From assembly GCA_003254905.1 (NCBI GenBank), contig QANU01005145.1, positions 228,239 to 292,238 of the forward strand: a stretch of 64,000 bases of DNA, given 5' to 3'. The position numbers and the translations under genes were made by a program. Each line of letters starts with the position of its first letter. The first letter of the stretch is position 1. Shown one piece after another: positions 1-12,554 of this stretch. The notes beneath the pieces are model-generated. The model was given only the letters and a program-made list of their open reading frames with translations. It searched no databases and had not been told where the DNA came from. This DNA is from Nissolia schottii (Eukaryota > Streptophyta > Magnoliopsida > Fabales > Fabaceae).

Positions 1-560
1 AAAACCCTAATGGAGCAAAATGAAAACCCTAAAATCTCAAAATCCCTAATCCAACATGAAAGAAATCTAACCAAATTCTTATTCTTGATCAAAAAAAAAA
101 AAAGAAAGAATGGAACTTGTCATATAGGAAAAGCATCATTCACAGTGCACGGTACAGCGGAAAATAGAATCTAGGGAATAATAAAAAACCACCAATTCAA
201 CACAAAATCTTAGGAAAAGGAACAAATTTTCTGGCACGGTTCAAAACAAAATGCAAAACCCACAAAAAGAAAACGCACGAACTGCATATATAACCCGGAT
301 GAGAAAATCACCTTCACAGAACAGAACACAAGCTTTCACAGGGTGCGAGAGAAGAAGAAGAAGAAGAAGAGAGAGAGAGAAAAGAGGGAGTGAGAGAGAA
401 AGAGAGATCCCTCCTTGGAATGAATGATTGATTGGTGAAACTTTGAGGACACAACAAAAAGATTAAATATTTATATTTATTCGTAAGGCAGGAATGAAAA
501 TGGAGACACGCCTTTAACTGATTCATTTATGATTTAACAAGTTGGTAATTAATTAATAAA
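1..560 (-). promoter_or_regulatory. Possible promoter and 5' leader of a gene lying left of the window
   Basis: Read on the minus strand, this stretch has a TATA-like AT-rich patch near 460-485. A long CT-rich tract follows (the complement of GAA and GA repeats at 351-407), and then a T-rich stretch ending in several AGGGTTTT motifs. A CT-rich leader with such motifs is common upstream of plant coding exons. No coding exon is visible, so the gene itself would lie beyond position 1. The 70-codon minus-strand frame over 314-526 is mostly serine and leucine from the CT repeat and is not taken as a gene. Weak call. Confidence 0.3.
351..407. repeat. GAA/GA microsatellite
   Basis: About seven GAA units run directly into GA-rich sequence. 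On the minus strand this is the CT-rich tract of the presumed leader. Confidence 0.85.
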
Positions 561-2250
561 AAAAATTGGGAATGGATTTATTGGTACAATTAATTGATTA
601 ATCAGAAAATTTAGGTTCAAAAAATTATGAACATGAAATGACGTGTTGGTACCCCAGATCTTCTGGATTTATAGACGTTGGATTCCAAATGTCTACCTCT
701 AGCAGGAAAGTCTCCCAAGCGCTATAGACGCGCGTGATACTCACGTCGTTCAGCATTATTCGATTTTTTTTTTGTTAAATACGGCATCATACGATTGGTT
801 GATTAACGGTACAGTGATTTGAAAATAAAGTAGATTTGCTCGTACAATAAGCAACCACGTTATTTTTAAGGTTAAAATAAATATTGGCTTGAGTTTAATT
901 ACTTGGGTAGAGTGACTCTCGATTGTTGTCCTTTACATGGGAACATTGATTCTCTTGTTAAAATTGCACTTACCTTACCCCGCTAACTTTAATTAAACCT
1001 TTAAATTCATGCTTCAAATTATTTGTATAGATTAAGTTGATTCTCGAGTTATATAAATTATCATATTAGTCTTTAAAATTGTAAAAGGTTAATTAAGTTA
1101 ATCTTTTAATATTAATCAAATTTAATCAAATTAATCACTTCTAAAAATTAAATTGACAAACTTTTGTCATTTTTATATGATGGTGATAAATTTAACTAAT
1201 GTTGATAACTCTAAAGATGAATTTAAAGGTTTACTATTGTAAATTCATATTTATTTACTTTTTAGTACAAAGTATAATTTAAGGAACTTTTTCTGGTACC
1301 TCACAAAATTCAAGGATATTGATACCTTAGTGTCTAGAATTTTGCTACATGCTCCACTAACTCAAATTCATTTTTGTTTTAGATTTGTGATTAAATCATA
1401 GCGATTCAAATATAAGAATATATCAGTACCCTTATACAAACTTAGTTACCAAAGGAAGAGCCATAATTTAATGAATTAAAAATAATTAATAGAGTATGTA
1501 ATTTTCTTTTCTTCCTTTTATTCAATGGAAATAAAATTACAGTAATGCTATATGGCTTGACAAATTTTTCGTGCAAACTGTGCAAATCCTTAAAAGTTCG
1601 TAGGTTAATAAGTAGATGATGAGTTAGGTCTTCTAAACATTTTTTAAAATTTATTTTATTTATTTAGTTTCTTTTACTTAAAGTATAATATATGAAATTA
1701 TTCAAAACAAAATTTCTTACACGGGTATCCAAACCTCATTATTAGTGGGACCGACTAATTCAATTCGGGGTATTGTGATTACCTTTCCTGATACACCGAG
1801 TCTCATACCGAAGACCCTTAGAGAAAGAGACAAGTTTGCCTACCGCTTCAACAACCTTGTGTTGGTATATAAAATTATGGATTTTGCTAATAAGTGTCTT
1901 TAGTTCACATGTTAAGAAACTAAGATATAAATTTTTTTATTGAAAATATAAAATTTTAATGCAATAATTATATTAGAGACTTAAAAAACTTGTGTTTTCA
2001 ATAAATAAATAAATAATCTCTTTTGGTTTCCTTACCAAACAAAACCCTAAATTTATTCATTTGGATATTAATATTTTTTTTAAAAAATTGTCAATGTGTT
2101 AGTTCACCTAACTTTGAAGTCACTAATATAATTGACAGGAATGATATAAATTTGTTAAAGATATGCTAAGTAACGTAACGGTAATTAACAGAATTACAAC
2201 TAAAATATAACTAAGTGTTAATTTGTTAGTTATAAATGCCAATACACCCT
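561..2250. other. AT-rich intergenic DNA, no gene seen
   Basis: No convincing coding exon or RNA gene is seen. The last part (up to 2250) may be a decayed minus-strand LTR: read in reverse, a purine-rich stretch at 2251-2262 is followed by TGTATTGGCATT. The other end of such an LTR was not found. Confidence 0.4.
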
Positions 2251-2595
2251 CTCAAGATGGGAGAGGTAGTGGGTTAATATTTTCCATCTTGGACAATAAA
2301 CCTTGCATAGAGGGTGGAAGAGGAGCCTTTCTCATTGAATCTGCAATCTAAACAACACTACTAACGTGAACCATTTTGATGAAGCCTTGATTGATCAACT
2401 TTCTCGCCAACTCCAAAATTAGAGAGTAGCAGCTACAATCAAGTAGGCTCACTTGTTATCATAGCTAATGAATGCCATGGATTCTGCTTTCACGAATGAC
2501 CTGAAAAGAGCGGTATGCTTCTTTGATTTACAAAAGAAAAAGTGTATGTGTACAACAAAATGGGTGTCAACATACAACTAATATAGTAGCGGGAG

Positions 2596-2819
2596 TGCTA
2601 TAAAATATTATTAATGTGGATGTTTATATACTAATTTGGTTTATATCTAATTAGATAGATATATATTGATACAACAAAGATTTGATGTAATATTGTATAT
2701 CTCACCCTTAGCCTATAAATAGTCATCTAGGTGCTCGTTGTACAACTCACATCTGAGAATAAGAATAATATCAATCTCTCAATTCTTTCTCTGTATCTTC
2801 TCTATTACTCTTTGTAACA
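2596..2819 (+). mobile_element. Copia-type LTR (probably a 3' LTR)
   Basis: The segment starts TGCTATAAAAT and ends TTTGTAACA, giving TG...CA ends. It contains a TATA box (CCTATAAATAG near 2712) and an AATAA-rich poly(A) region near 2758-2770. Directly upstream, TAGCGGGAG at 2587-2595 resembles a polypurine tract, which would make this a 3' LTR. The 340 bases before it (2251-2586) show no readable pol domains. Copia LTRs of about 200-400 bp are common in plants. No partner LTR is seen. Confidence 0.55.
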
Positions 2820-2870
2820 CTCTATTTCATTAGTTTCGTAGCATACTAAAAGTTTTAATTTAAAAAGAAA

Positions 2871-3442
2871 AGCTCAAATATGTTTTACGTTCCTGACAAA
2901 TTTTGAGATTTAGTTTAGGTTCGTAAAAAAATATTTTTTTGGTTTTATTTCAAATATACCATAAATTGCATTGTTTTAGTTCATACTAAAAAAATATTTT
3001 TTTTCTTTTAGCTCAAACATATCATAAATACATAATTTTAGTCTATGCAATTAGTGAGATTCTATTAACTGTTGAGAAAGCTAACGGAGTGTCATGTCAG
3101 CAGTACAATGTGAGCAAAATAAACTAACTTTACTCATAACTTACCATTTGACCCAAATTTGTCCCCAAATGATGGCCTCACTCACCATCCAAAATTAGGT
3201 CAAATAGTTTATGAGTCGAGTTGATGCTGTGTTATGGGTTATGTGAGCTTATTTTGCTCCGATAACACCAGCATTAAATGGAGTTTCTCTAATGACAGAG
3301 ACTAAAATCACAGAGTCCCAATAAGATAGAGACCAAAACATTGTAATTTATTATATATTTGGACTAGAACAAAAAAAAATATTTTTTTAGAAACATAAAC
3401 CGAATCTCAAAAAAAAATTCGGAAATTAAAAATAAATTTTAA
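2871..3442. mobile_element. MITE with terminal inverted repeats (TTAAATATG family)
   Basis: The left end (CTCAAATATGTTTTACG, then GAGATTTAG with a T-rich run) and the reverse complement of the right end (AAATTTATTTTTAATTTCC, then GAGATTCGG and an equivalent T-rich run) match over roughly 80 bases. The interior has no coding capacity. The same terminal pattern recurs at 11.7, 34.4 and 56.7 kb. This copy is diverged and its target duplication is not clear. Confidence 0.55.
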
Positions 3443-5411
3443 CAAAAAAAAATTGATAAATTATTAGATTTTTTCACTTCAGTTAATATATTTTACATGA
3501 CATTATAATTATTCATTGTTATAATTTGTTTTAAAATTCATATTGTAAAATCTTTTTAAATTTTTATTGGTCCAATTTAACTCAATTATTAGTGACATGA
3601 AAGACCCCCCTCATATCCAGCATTGATATATTTGAAGCGTGAAGTTGGCAAGAATAATCATTTGCAAATAACCTATTTATTGATCTTAGAACAGACTTTA
3701 ATATCATATTATGAATTAAATTGACCTAATTCAACCTCAAAAAGAAAAAAGAGTGCGATAATTTGAATATAAAGAAATGCGGTATATTATTTACGCATTG
3801 GGAAAAGTGGTTAGGTAAAAAATAGTTACTCCTAATGCAAATAGAATATTGCTATCTTAGACAAACTCTACCTATTACTTCAAGCGTTCAATATTGGAGC
3901 TCATGTTTAAGAAAGAATAGTGTTATTTAGACTCATTTTATATGAAATAATGTGCTGACTTACATTTTATTTATCGTTAGATAAGATTTTAATAAGATTT
4001 GTTTCACATTAAAATTTTATCTAATGATAGATAATATAAAGTGAGTCAACACAATATCTCATAAAAAATAAGCACATATAAAATTTGTCATTTACGAATG
4101 GATTTTTTTCTAATTACTATCGTTATCCCCTTAAAAACATTAGAACCGCTTATAAAAAGGCTGTACAGGTTTAAGTATTCTTTAGTCACAATTCTTTTGG
4201 ATCATTGTACCCTTCTCTCATCTCAAAAAGCCATGCAATTTTTTAATTTCTTTCATCTCATTTTTTTTCTCTCTCTGTTAACCCCTGGAATGCCCATTTT
4301 CTAGTATATATAAGGTTGTGTTAATAATTTCAAATTTACAAAAGTGGAAATCAGAGAGTTTTGAACTAGAATAAGAATGATCCCCTCCATTGCAACTGAT
4401 GCTTATGACCGTTGGTGTGTTGCCTTCCCTTGCCTAACTAGCCGTTGTCTGTGCGTGTAAGGGAGCGTCCTTTGCATGTGGGGTTACTTTAAATTTTAAA
4501 TGTTTATTTTTTTTTTTTGATGATTTATATTTAATTTTTATGAATTAATAACATATTTTATTCCGAATATATTAAAAAAAAAAAACAGATTTTGGTCAAT
4601 CTTCGAGATTTACTTACTTTTACTAAATTCTATTTAAAGAGAGAAATTTTTTTAAAGCATTTATTTAATAAAAGAACTGATAATGAGTAATAGTTAATAA
4701 GAGGGGAGTAGACATGTATATTGAACGAGAGATTTTTTTTTTAAAACAAATTTAGTGTTGTAACTGTTTTAAACTGCTGTTGTGGGAAAATGCTCATGGG
4801 ACATTTTTTTTTTTTGAAACCTTCAAAATTATAGTTAGTGGGATGGTAAATTATAAATTGGTGTTGTTGGAACAGTGAGGATGGCTTATTTAAGTTAAGG
4901 GTATCTTTGGGAGAAGTAGGTGAATGTGATCAATGTGGTTAAAACGCTTCAAGAGCATTATATAGTAGTAATGAAACGAGCGGATGTGGTTGTTGAAAAT
5001 AATTTCTGCAAAATAACAAATAAATAGAATGTTAAAGTTTGAGGTGTGCATGGTTTGCACTATCCTTAAGGATTATTCTGTCACAATTAAGAAATCTACC
5101 AAGATACAACAAACTCTTTTGACTTTAGCCAAGAATTTGAGAACTACAAGGAGAAATCACATGAATAGCTCAGGAATACGAACCGAAAGATATTTTGTTT
5201 AGGCTCAAAACAAGATAATAAAAAACTAAAGTAATAGATTAAGAGAATGATTCATGCTAAACCAACATGTTACATTATCTAGAACCAATCATCCATGTGT
5301 GTGTACATAAACTTAATAGATATTAGAAAGTAACCACAATGTAACGTTAATATCACTATTAATGTTAATAAAAGAAATTAATACTACTACAACCAATTTG
5401 AACATTGCAAT
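3443..5411. other. AT-rich intergenic DNA, no gene seen
   Basis: Poly(A)/poly(T) runs and short open frames only. The 68-codon frame at 4098-4304 is low-complexity and has no recognisable domain. A purine-rich stretch on the minus strand near 3605 could be a retroelement scar. Confidence 0.4.
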
Positions 5412-8359
5412 TGAAACACCCTAGCTAGCTAGTTCACGCTTAAGTCGCAAACCTGTCGACTAGGTTGTTATCTGTTTTGATTAGGATAACACTTAGTCTC
5501 GTTTATGAGTTTAAAAATACAGTTGCCAAGAAATATGGACTAAATTTCAATTTTTCTTTATACATATCATAGTATAAAATATGAGCCTAGTTCTCAACAG
5601 AACATATATTGTGAGTGGTAACGTAACATACTTAACTAATATTAATTAGGCACACTCAACATTCATAGCAACCAAAGGTCCATGCCATATATTCACAAGT
5701 AGTTACACATGTAATATCATAGATGTTACGTACAATTACATAGTAATACAAACATATAGCCTACTGACTAAGGACTAGTGCGATATCTCTATCGTAGCTC
5801 TGATTTTCCTATTCCTCTGTCCATCTTCTTCAGTGTTGCTCGTCCTTGTATTGCTTGCACTACTCTGACATCCTTTGCATCCTCGTTGTACTCGCCTAGA
5901 ACCGTAAAGGAGTGGGGGATGAGAACACCGCGTTCTCAGTGGGAAACCTTAATCGTCGTAACTTGTTTCATACTCAATTATGATTCTGCCACTCAGGGGT
6001 CTCTAGGTGTCACAGGTATACTATAGTCCTACTAGTTATTAATATCCATACTAGATCTGAGTAACTTTATCTACGTTACTAAGTGACTAGGGACCCTATG
6101 CTTTTACTATCTATGTCATCTATTCTTAGTCTAACTCTTAGATCACATATAGTCACATACTTCACATATTTCACATAGCTACACTACTGTCTCAAAATCC
6201 TCATTTTCAGAAAATCATATTGTCTACAATTTTCAGCTAGCCTCCACTTATAACTGTTCTCATTTTAATTGTAAGTTTCAGTCGGCATGATGCACCGCCT
6301 CAGGTTCCCTATATATACATATGTTATATATGCCTTCTGAAGCCATTCGCCTGTGCCCCCTTAATTCATATTTTCATACTACTAAATTTATTTCTGTTCT
6401 GTTCGTGCGCTTTGCGGTTACGCCATTGGACTCAGGAAAAATAGCACGATCGCCCCAAGGTTCGTGGGAGTCTTTTCTCGCAGTTTTTTGAACTCCTGAA
6501 AAGTGGGTAAACCGTCCTAACCACTGCCTATGTGGTTCTAAGATGTTTGATGATGTTTGTAATATGTTTTGTGCTAAATTATGTTAGGTTTAGTTGCCTG
6601 ATAATATTCTGGATGACTACAAATGATTATGCTTGATTATGGAGATATATGCATGCTTGATGATTTATGAACTAATTGGTGGGAACATGATTGGATTTAT
6701 GATGAAAAGTGTTTTATGATAAATTAAAGTAGACTAATCTATGCTTTAATGATCTATGCATGCCTATGTTGTTATGAGGAAATAATCTATGTCATATGAT
6801 TATGTTTTATGTGATTATGTTGTTTATGGAACAAATGCTTAGATATGCTAAGCTAGGTTTTAGCAAGTGATAGTATGTTTCCTATGTGTATGAGAACATG
6901 ATAACGATGATGATAAGTACACTTCTGGTAGCGTCGACAGGGCATGCCAGTAGTGAAAACTCTAATGATGAATGATATATGGTTATATGTATATGTATGA
7001 TGTTTATGTTAAGGAAGAAGGATAAAAACCCATGCAATAACTCTTGACCTAGAGAGTCAGAGTATTCGACTACAGGAGAGTCGAGGTACTAAGACACCAT
7101 GCCACAGTAGAGTCTGACTGTACGGGGTGTTCCCGACCACAGAAGCGTCAGGGATACCTTAGAGAGATGAACCGAGTCTGAGGAGTTCTCCCGACCACAG
7201 CGGAGTCGAGGAGTCCCTTAGTCACAGCAAAGTCCGGGGAGGTCCAGCCACAATAGAGTTTGGAACGCTCTAAGGACGAGGTAAGTCTCACAAAGTTTTA
7301 TTAGGGTCCGACCACAGTAGAGTCGAGGTTCAAAGAGTAGCAAGTCCGCAGAGTTCTCCAGACCACAGTAGAGTCTGAGAGTCCCTTAACCACAGAAGAG
7401 TTCGGGGAGTTTCAGCCACAGTACAGTATGAAATGAGTCTAAAGACAAGGCAGGATCTTCCTAACCACAGTAGAGTTGGGATGATCATGACGAGGTACGG
7501 ATTAGGGTCCCCGTCCACAGAAGAGTCTGGGAAATACTCCTATCCCTCATGCATAAGGATGAATAGTATATATATGAATGAAGATGCCCGAGGTACCAGA
7601 GAAATTTTATGTGAGAATGAGAACTTGTTCCCTAGGTGTTAGAACAGAGAATCGATGGCATAGATAAGAAAAGACTAGATTCCCTCAGTCACATAGTAAC
7701 ATAGGTAGCTACTCAAGACTAGGTTAAATATTAATAACTAGTAGGGATGTAGTATAACTGTGATATCTAGAGACCCATGAGAGGCGGAATCATAATTGAG
7801 AATAAAACGATCAGTGACAACTAAGGTTTTCCCACTGAGAACGCAGAGTTCTCACACCCGCTCCTTTATGGTTCTAGGTAAGCATGACAAGGACGTCATC
7901 GCAGTACGTGGAAAAGCAGACTTGAAGCAAATGAACAGAGGAATAGGATAGCAGGAGCTTGATTAAAGATGTTACGATCAGTCTTTAGTTAGTATGGTTT
8001 ATGTTTTACACTACCATGAGAAAGTACATGTATGTATTAACAATGAGACTACCTATGTAAATGATTGTGAATATATGTTATGGACCACTTGTATGCTTAT
8101 TGTTTGATGTGGTTAGGTTAGAATAATTATCCGTTAAGTATAAAGTTTTAACGTTTGCTTTATAAATTCTATCTGACGCGCGGCTCATATTTTATATCAT
8201 ATGTATATAACGAAAAAGTTTTAAAATGATCCATATTTTCCAAGTAAGAAATATTTTCAGAATTAAAGTAGGGGCTAAAAGTAACCCCAACCAAAGCAGA
8301 TAACAACCTAGTGAGCATTGTTTGTGACATACGCGTAAACAGCTAGCTAGGGTGTTTCA
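5412..8359. mobile_element. Inverted, rearranged copies of a large LTR family
   Basis: The left end (TGAAACACCCTAGCTAGC) is the reverse complement of the right end (GCTAGCTAGGGTGTTTCA). The match extends inward about 700 bp on each side (about 5412-6130 against 7650-8359). The right-hand part resembles the 3' part of the solo LTR at 8552-11469, sharing the GTTTTAAAATG, CAACAACCTAGTGAGC and AGCTAGGGTGTT blocks. The left arm is therefore the same LTR 3' end in opposite orientation, around a spacer of about 1.5 kb. No retroelement genes remain and no matching target duplication was found. Confidence 0.65.
7184..7519. repeat. Two tandem 168-bp units built on a CCACAGTAGAGTC motif
   Basis: AGTTCTCC followed by a GACCACAG...GAGTC block recurs at 7184 and 7352, a period of 168 bp. 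Inside each unit a shorter motif close to CCACAGTAGAGTC occurs several times. About eleven variants lie between 7100 and 7530. The array is diverged and sits inside the LTR-derived region. Confidence 0.7.
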
Positions 8360-8546
8360 TTCAACACCAGTCATCCTATCAAGGTTAAAGCATGCTTCCA
8401 AACTCTGAGTGTTTATGGAAATATTTTCAGATCGCTCACTAAAGTGACCCTCATATCAGCAGCGGGTATCTAACCCATGTCCTTTCGATATATGAACCAT
8501 TTCCTTACCAATGCATAAAAATACGAATACGAAATTGATAGAGGTG

Positions 8547-8551
8547 ATAAG
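8547..8551. repeat. Left target-site duplication of the solo LTR (ATAAG)
   Basis: ATAAG directly precedes the LTR and is repeated exactly at 11470-11474. Confidence 0.85.
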
Positions 8552-11469
8552 TGTAACATCCCGCTCCTTTCTTAGCGGAAATTTCCCTAATTAACTGTTA
8601 ATAAGCAGCAATTAATAGAAATTTATCTGTCTAGTTTCTCGAAATTCTGACAACACTTAAATAGTTCCTCATGACCCTTAGAATTTAGTGGAAATATCAA
8701 ACCGTCGGAAAAACGGAGTTCCGCTCACTTTCGGACAATTCCGCAGGCACTAGAACGGACCCGTTCGGCCCCGTTTAACCAGTAGAACTGAGCAGTGGGC
8801 CCCAATCTTGGGAAACCATACTTTATGATGGAAAAGATGATAAAACCCCTAGAGTAACCCTAAAGCGTTACTAGGAAGCGTTGGCGATCGCAGAAACGCC
8901 AGCAGAACAGCCCCGTTCGGACACCGACGAGAGATAACGGGTCAAGGGTATCTGTGAAAAATACTGCTCCGGAGAAAAATTCACAAATGCCTTGAAGTAA
9001 TTATACCCTTGGGTAGAGGGGAGTGAGAGGATCGCGAAGGTACCAACGGAATATTTTTCGGACGACCGTGCGCGACGCACCGGAACTGCGAACGATCCAA
9101 AACGAGCGAAACGGGACTGCGTGAGCCCCACATCTGCATTGACCACGTGATTGAATCAGATTCCAAGGGAAAATATTATAAAATTAGGTTGCTATTCATT
9201 GATTTGACCTTTGAATTATCTTTTGAATTAATTAATTATTAAAGAAAATAGAAAAGGGCATTGTGGTAATTTTGGCAAGGGGCAAAAGGATAAATTTAGG
9301 GGGCAGATTCTTGGCTATAAATATCCCTCCCATTTAGAAAATTTTTACAAAAATTTGAAGAGTGTGGAAACTCTGCCCAAAAATCGTTCGGTGCAGAAAC
9401 TCTGCTGGAACACCGCTGGAATCAGGAACCGCTCTAAGACGGCTAAACCACTGAGGAACCTGCCTCTTTGCCACCATTTCCAGCCCTCTTTGCAGCCCAA
9501 GAAAGTGGGTAAACTTGGTTTGCTCATCTCCTTGGAGCTTATGCTTGTTTATGTTTGTTTTGATGATTATGTAACTATGAGAAATTATGTTAGAAATGCT
9601 ATGCTAGGACTTAGGAGATGATTTTGAAGGGTCCTGTGACCTGGACTAGATGGGATTTTAAGGGTTATAATATGTGTGAAAACCTCAAGAAGGATCCATG
9701 GACAAAGGGGGAAAGAAAGCAAGAAAAACAAAGATGTAGGTTTCAGCCTCGCCAGGAACCGCTGAGCAGACTCGTGAACCACTGAGCGGCCATAAGGCAC
9801 CGCTAAGCGGCCTAGGGCTGAAACCTATGGATAAGGATGGAAAATATTTTTTTAAGTGTGAAAAACCATTTTTACGAAACAAGGTTTATGAGAGTTGTCC
9901 TGGACACACATTTCCAACACTTGTTAAGCTAAATGAGATGCATGATGTATGTTTATGATGATGTATGATGAACATTGCATGAAGTATGTTTATAATGAGT
10001 GCATGAAGTATGTTTATGATGATTGCATGAGGTATGTTTATGATGATGTATGTGGAACATTGCATGTAGAATAAGTATGTTAGAAATGGTTATGTTATCA
10101 TGCATCATGAGGACTAGAGGTTAATCACGTAAAGCTTAAAGATCAAAATTGAACCTTAGGGAACAAGTATGTAGTTATATGATAGGAAACCTTTCTCTTG
10201 GCACGTCTACGGACACGCCCCTCACCAGTCCTAAAAGGGTGGATTGGTCAATGAGGTTAATGAAATGATGATGAGCTATAATGAGATGTGATGAGAAATG
10301 ATGAGAAATGATGAGATATGATGAGAAATGATGAGCTATGAGTCCCCCGCTTGGTTACGTCAAAAGGGTACGGACCCCCACCTCCCTACTTGTAGGAAGG
10401 GTAGCCCACTTGATTGGCGATGATGGACACTAGACCCCATCGGTGGATAGCAACTACTCTAGTGTGAGCGCAGCCGGGTCATCGTCAAGTTGGGAACAGA
10501 AGTAGTTGTAGCCGTAGGCCACGGTTACATGAGCGCGTGACAGATGTAACAAGAAGGACGCTACCCCGGTTCACTAGCCCAACCGGAAGCGTAAGAGATC
10601 CCCATGTTCCCCCAAGCATGAGTATATGATGAATGAGTTACATGAGTATATGATGCATGAGTATGTGATGATGTATGAGTATGTAATGTATAAGTGTATG
10701 ATGATGTATGTCTATGCAGTCGTCAAGAGAACGCTCGAGATGACCTATGTATGTACGCGAAGTAAAGATAATGAGCACGAGAACTTAGATAAGAAAGACT
10801 AGTTCCCCAGTCACCTAGTAAAGTAGATAAAGTCGTTCAGGACTTTAGGCCAGATAATAATCAGTAGGATGTTAGTATGCATGTTCACTTAGAAACACCT
10901 GAACGGCCTAGTTGATAAGTGAGAAAAGAGATCCCCTACGCCAAGGTTAACCACTGAGGATGACTGTTCTCACCCCCACTCGCTTATGCTTCCAGGAGCA
11001 GGCGAAGATTGTGAGGGCTACGAGGAGCACTATGAGGAGCCGCACGTGGAGCAGTAGAGGACCGAGGACCAGCCAGTTTAGCTCTGCACTGGATGGATAT
11101 TTTGATATGTATTTTGATATGATGTTGACATGTATTTTGATGTAGATGGTAATTGTATGTAAATTATTATATTACACTACTGTTGATGTAAACATTGTGA
11201 TGGACCACGTTTGCTTATGTAATTATTTATGAATGAATGTCAGTCGTAAGCCACGGGCTCTATCGTTTGTATGATATGCTTTGATTCACACGCGGCTCAT
11301 ACTTTGCAAATACAGTAACAATTAGAAAAAGTTTTAAAATGGTCCATATTTTCCTTAATCTATTATTTTTGAAAGATAATAAAGGACTATGAGTAATCCC
11401 ACCAAACGAGCAACAACCTAGTGAGCTTTGCGTACTACTTGAGGGTATGCAGTTAGCTAGGGTGTTACA
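8552..11469 (+). mobile_element. Solo LTR, 2,918 bp, large Ty3/Gypsy-type family
   Basis: The segment begins TGTAACATCCC and ends AGGGTGTTACA, imperfect inverted ends of the TG...CA type, and is bounded by a perfect ATAAG duplication. A TATA-like GGCTATAAATA near 9313 is a plausible LTR promoter. There is no primer-binding site, gag or pol, so this is a single LTR left after recombination between two LTRs. The length and the TGTAACATCCC start are typical of big plant Gypsy LTRs; the exact lineage is not assigned. Short open frames on both strands inside it are chance frames. ATG-rich minisatellites lie at 9930-10070, 10258-10345 and 10610-10720. Confidence 0.85.
10258..10345. repeat. ATGATGAGAA-type minisatellite
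   Basis: A ten-base unit close to GATGAGAAAT repeats about eight times inside the solo LTR. Confidence 0.75.
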
Positions 11470-11474
11470 ATAAG
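11470..11474. repeat. Right target-site duplication of the solo LTR (ATAAG)
   Basis: Exact copy of the ATAAG at 8547-8551, directly after the LTR end. Confidence 0.85.
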
Positions 11475-11733
11475 TGTCTCAACATATTTCGGGTTCGAGT
11501 CCTCAAAATGTAAAAAGAAAACTTTTGTTAAAAAATCTCTATCCCTTTGAGGACCTCAGTTAGGTCGAAGTGAATTAGTCAAATTACGTTAATAAAACTC
11601 AAATATTGGTGATCTTATTTAGACAAAAAGAAAAAGTAATGAATAAAAATTGTTCTTGGATAATAATACCAAATTACAAATTAAGAAGTCTACCACAATA
11701 AATAATCTGGTATTATATTATATTATATTATTT

Positions 11734-12037
11734 AGTCAAATATGTTTTTAGTCTCTCATAAAATTTGAATTTTGTGGTTTATCTCTCATAAATTTTTTTT
11801 TAAAAAAATTGTCTCTCATAAAAAAAAATTATAAGCTTTTAGTCTCTCTCATTATGTTAAGCCGTTAACTACTGACAATTAACTTGATTACGTGGCAGAT
11901 TGCGTGCCATATTTGTGAAGGGTAAAACACTATTGGAGTAAAATATTATGATAGACGATTTTTAGAAGAAAAAAATTTATAAAAAGTAAAACACAAAATT
12001 CAAAATTTATGAGAGAATAAAAACATATTTAACCTTA
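11734..12037. mobile_element. MITE, TTAAATATGTTTTTA family
   Basis: The left end (GTCAAATATGTTTTTAGTC) and the reverse complement of the right end (GGTTAAATATGTTTTTATTC) match, and both continue into CTCTCATAAA...TTTGAATTTTGTG. The terminal repeats are about 50 bp and the interior is non-coding. Flanks are TATATTATT-like on both sides, consistent with a 9-bp duplication but low in complexity. It is the same family as the copies near 34.4 and 56.7 kb. Confidence 0.75.
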
Positions 12038-12252
12038 TATTATATTATAAATTGTTGTTTATAGAATATATAATTTGTTGCATACAACCTACTACTGTCC
12101 CCACTACCAGGCCATACAACTACATGTGGTTGTTGATTGTTGACTCCCTCAAATATGGAGGTAGGTAGGAACGTGCTCACTTCTCAGTTCCTACAAATAA
12201 GTGAGATTCAATAAGCTTATGCGGGTTGAACTGAAGACACATAAACAGCTAG

Positions 12253-12510
12253 ATGGAAGGAGAAAACGGAAAGAAGATGAAAATACTGTGCCTCCATGGA
12301 TTCAGAACTAGTGGGAGCTTTTTGAAGAAGCAGATCAGTAAATGGGATCCTTCTATATTTGCTCAATTTGATGTGGTAACATATTATACTTCTCACTAAA
12401 TGTTCAAGTGTGTTTGTGAGATTTTACCTTTAAGCTTCTTCCATTTGCACAAAAAACAGTCAACATAGGGAAATTCTCGCTTGCTCGAGGAATAGTATGA
12501 GTCATTAATT

Positions 12511-12554
<44 letters not shown>

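Noticed and set aside
314..526. 70-codon minus-strand frame
   Set aside because: Serine/leucine-rich translation of the CT-rich tract; no domain and no splice context.
3600..3660. Minus-strand Copia polypurine tract and LTR start
   Set aside because: The purine run is followed by TCTTTC and not by TG; no paired LTR or pol sequence was found.
8871..9882. Several overlapping open frames on both strands inside the solo LTR
   Set aside because: They overlap each other, lack domains and lie in a non-coding LTR with a defined target duplication.
11484..11505. Possible tRNA T-arm (GGGTTCGAGTCC)
   Set aside because: No acceptor or anticodon stems could be built around it; more likely a SINE-type fragment that the solo LTR interrupted.
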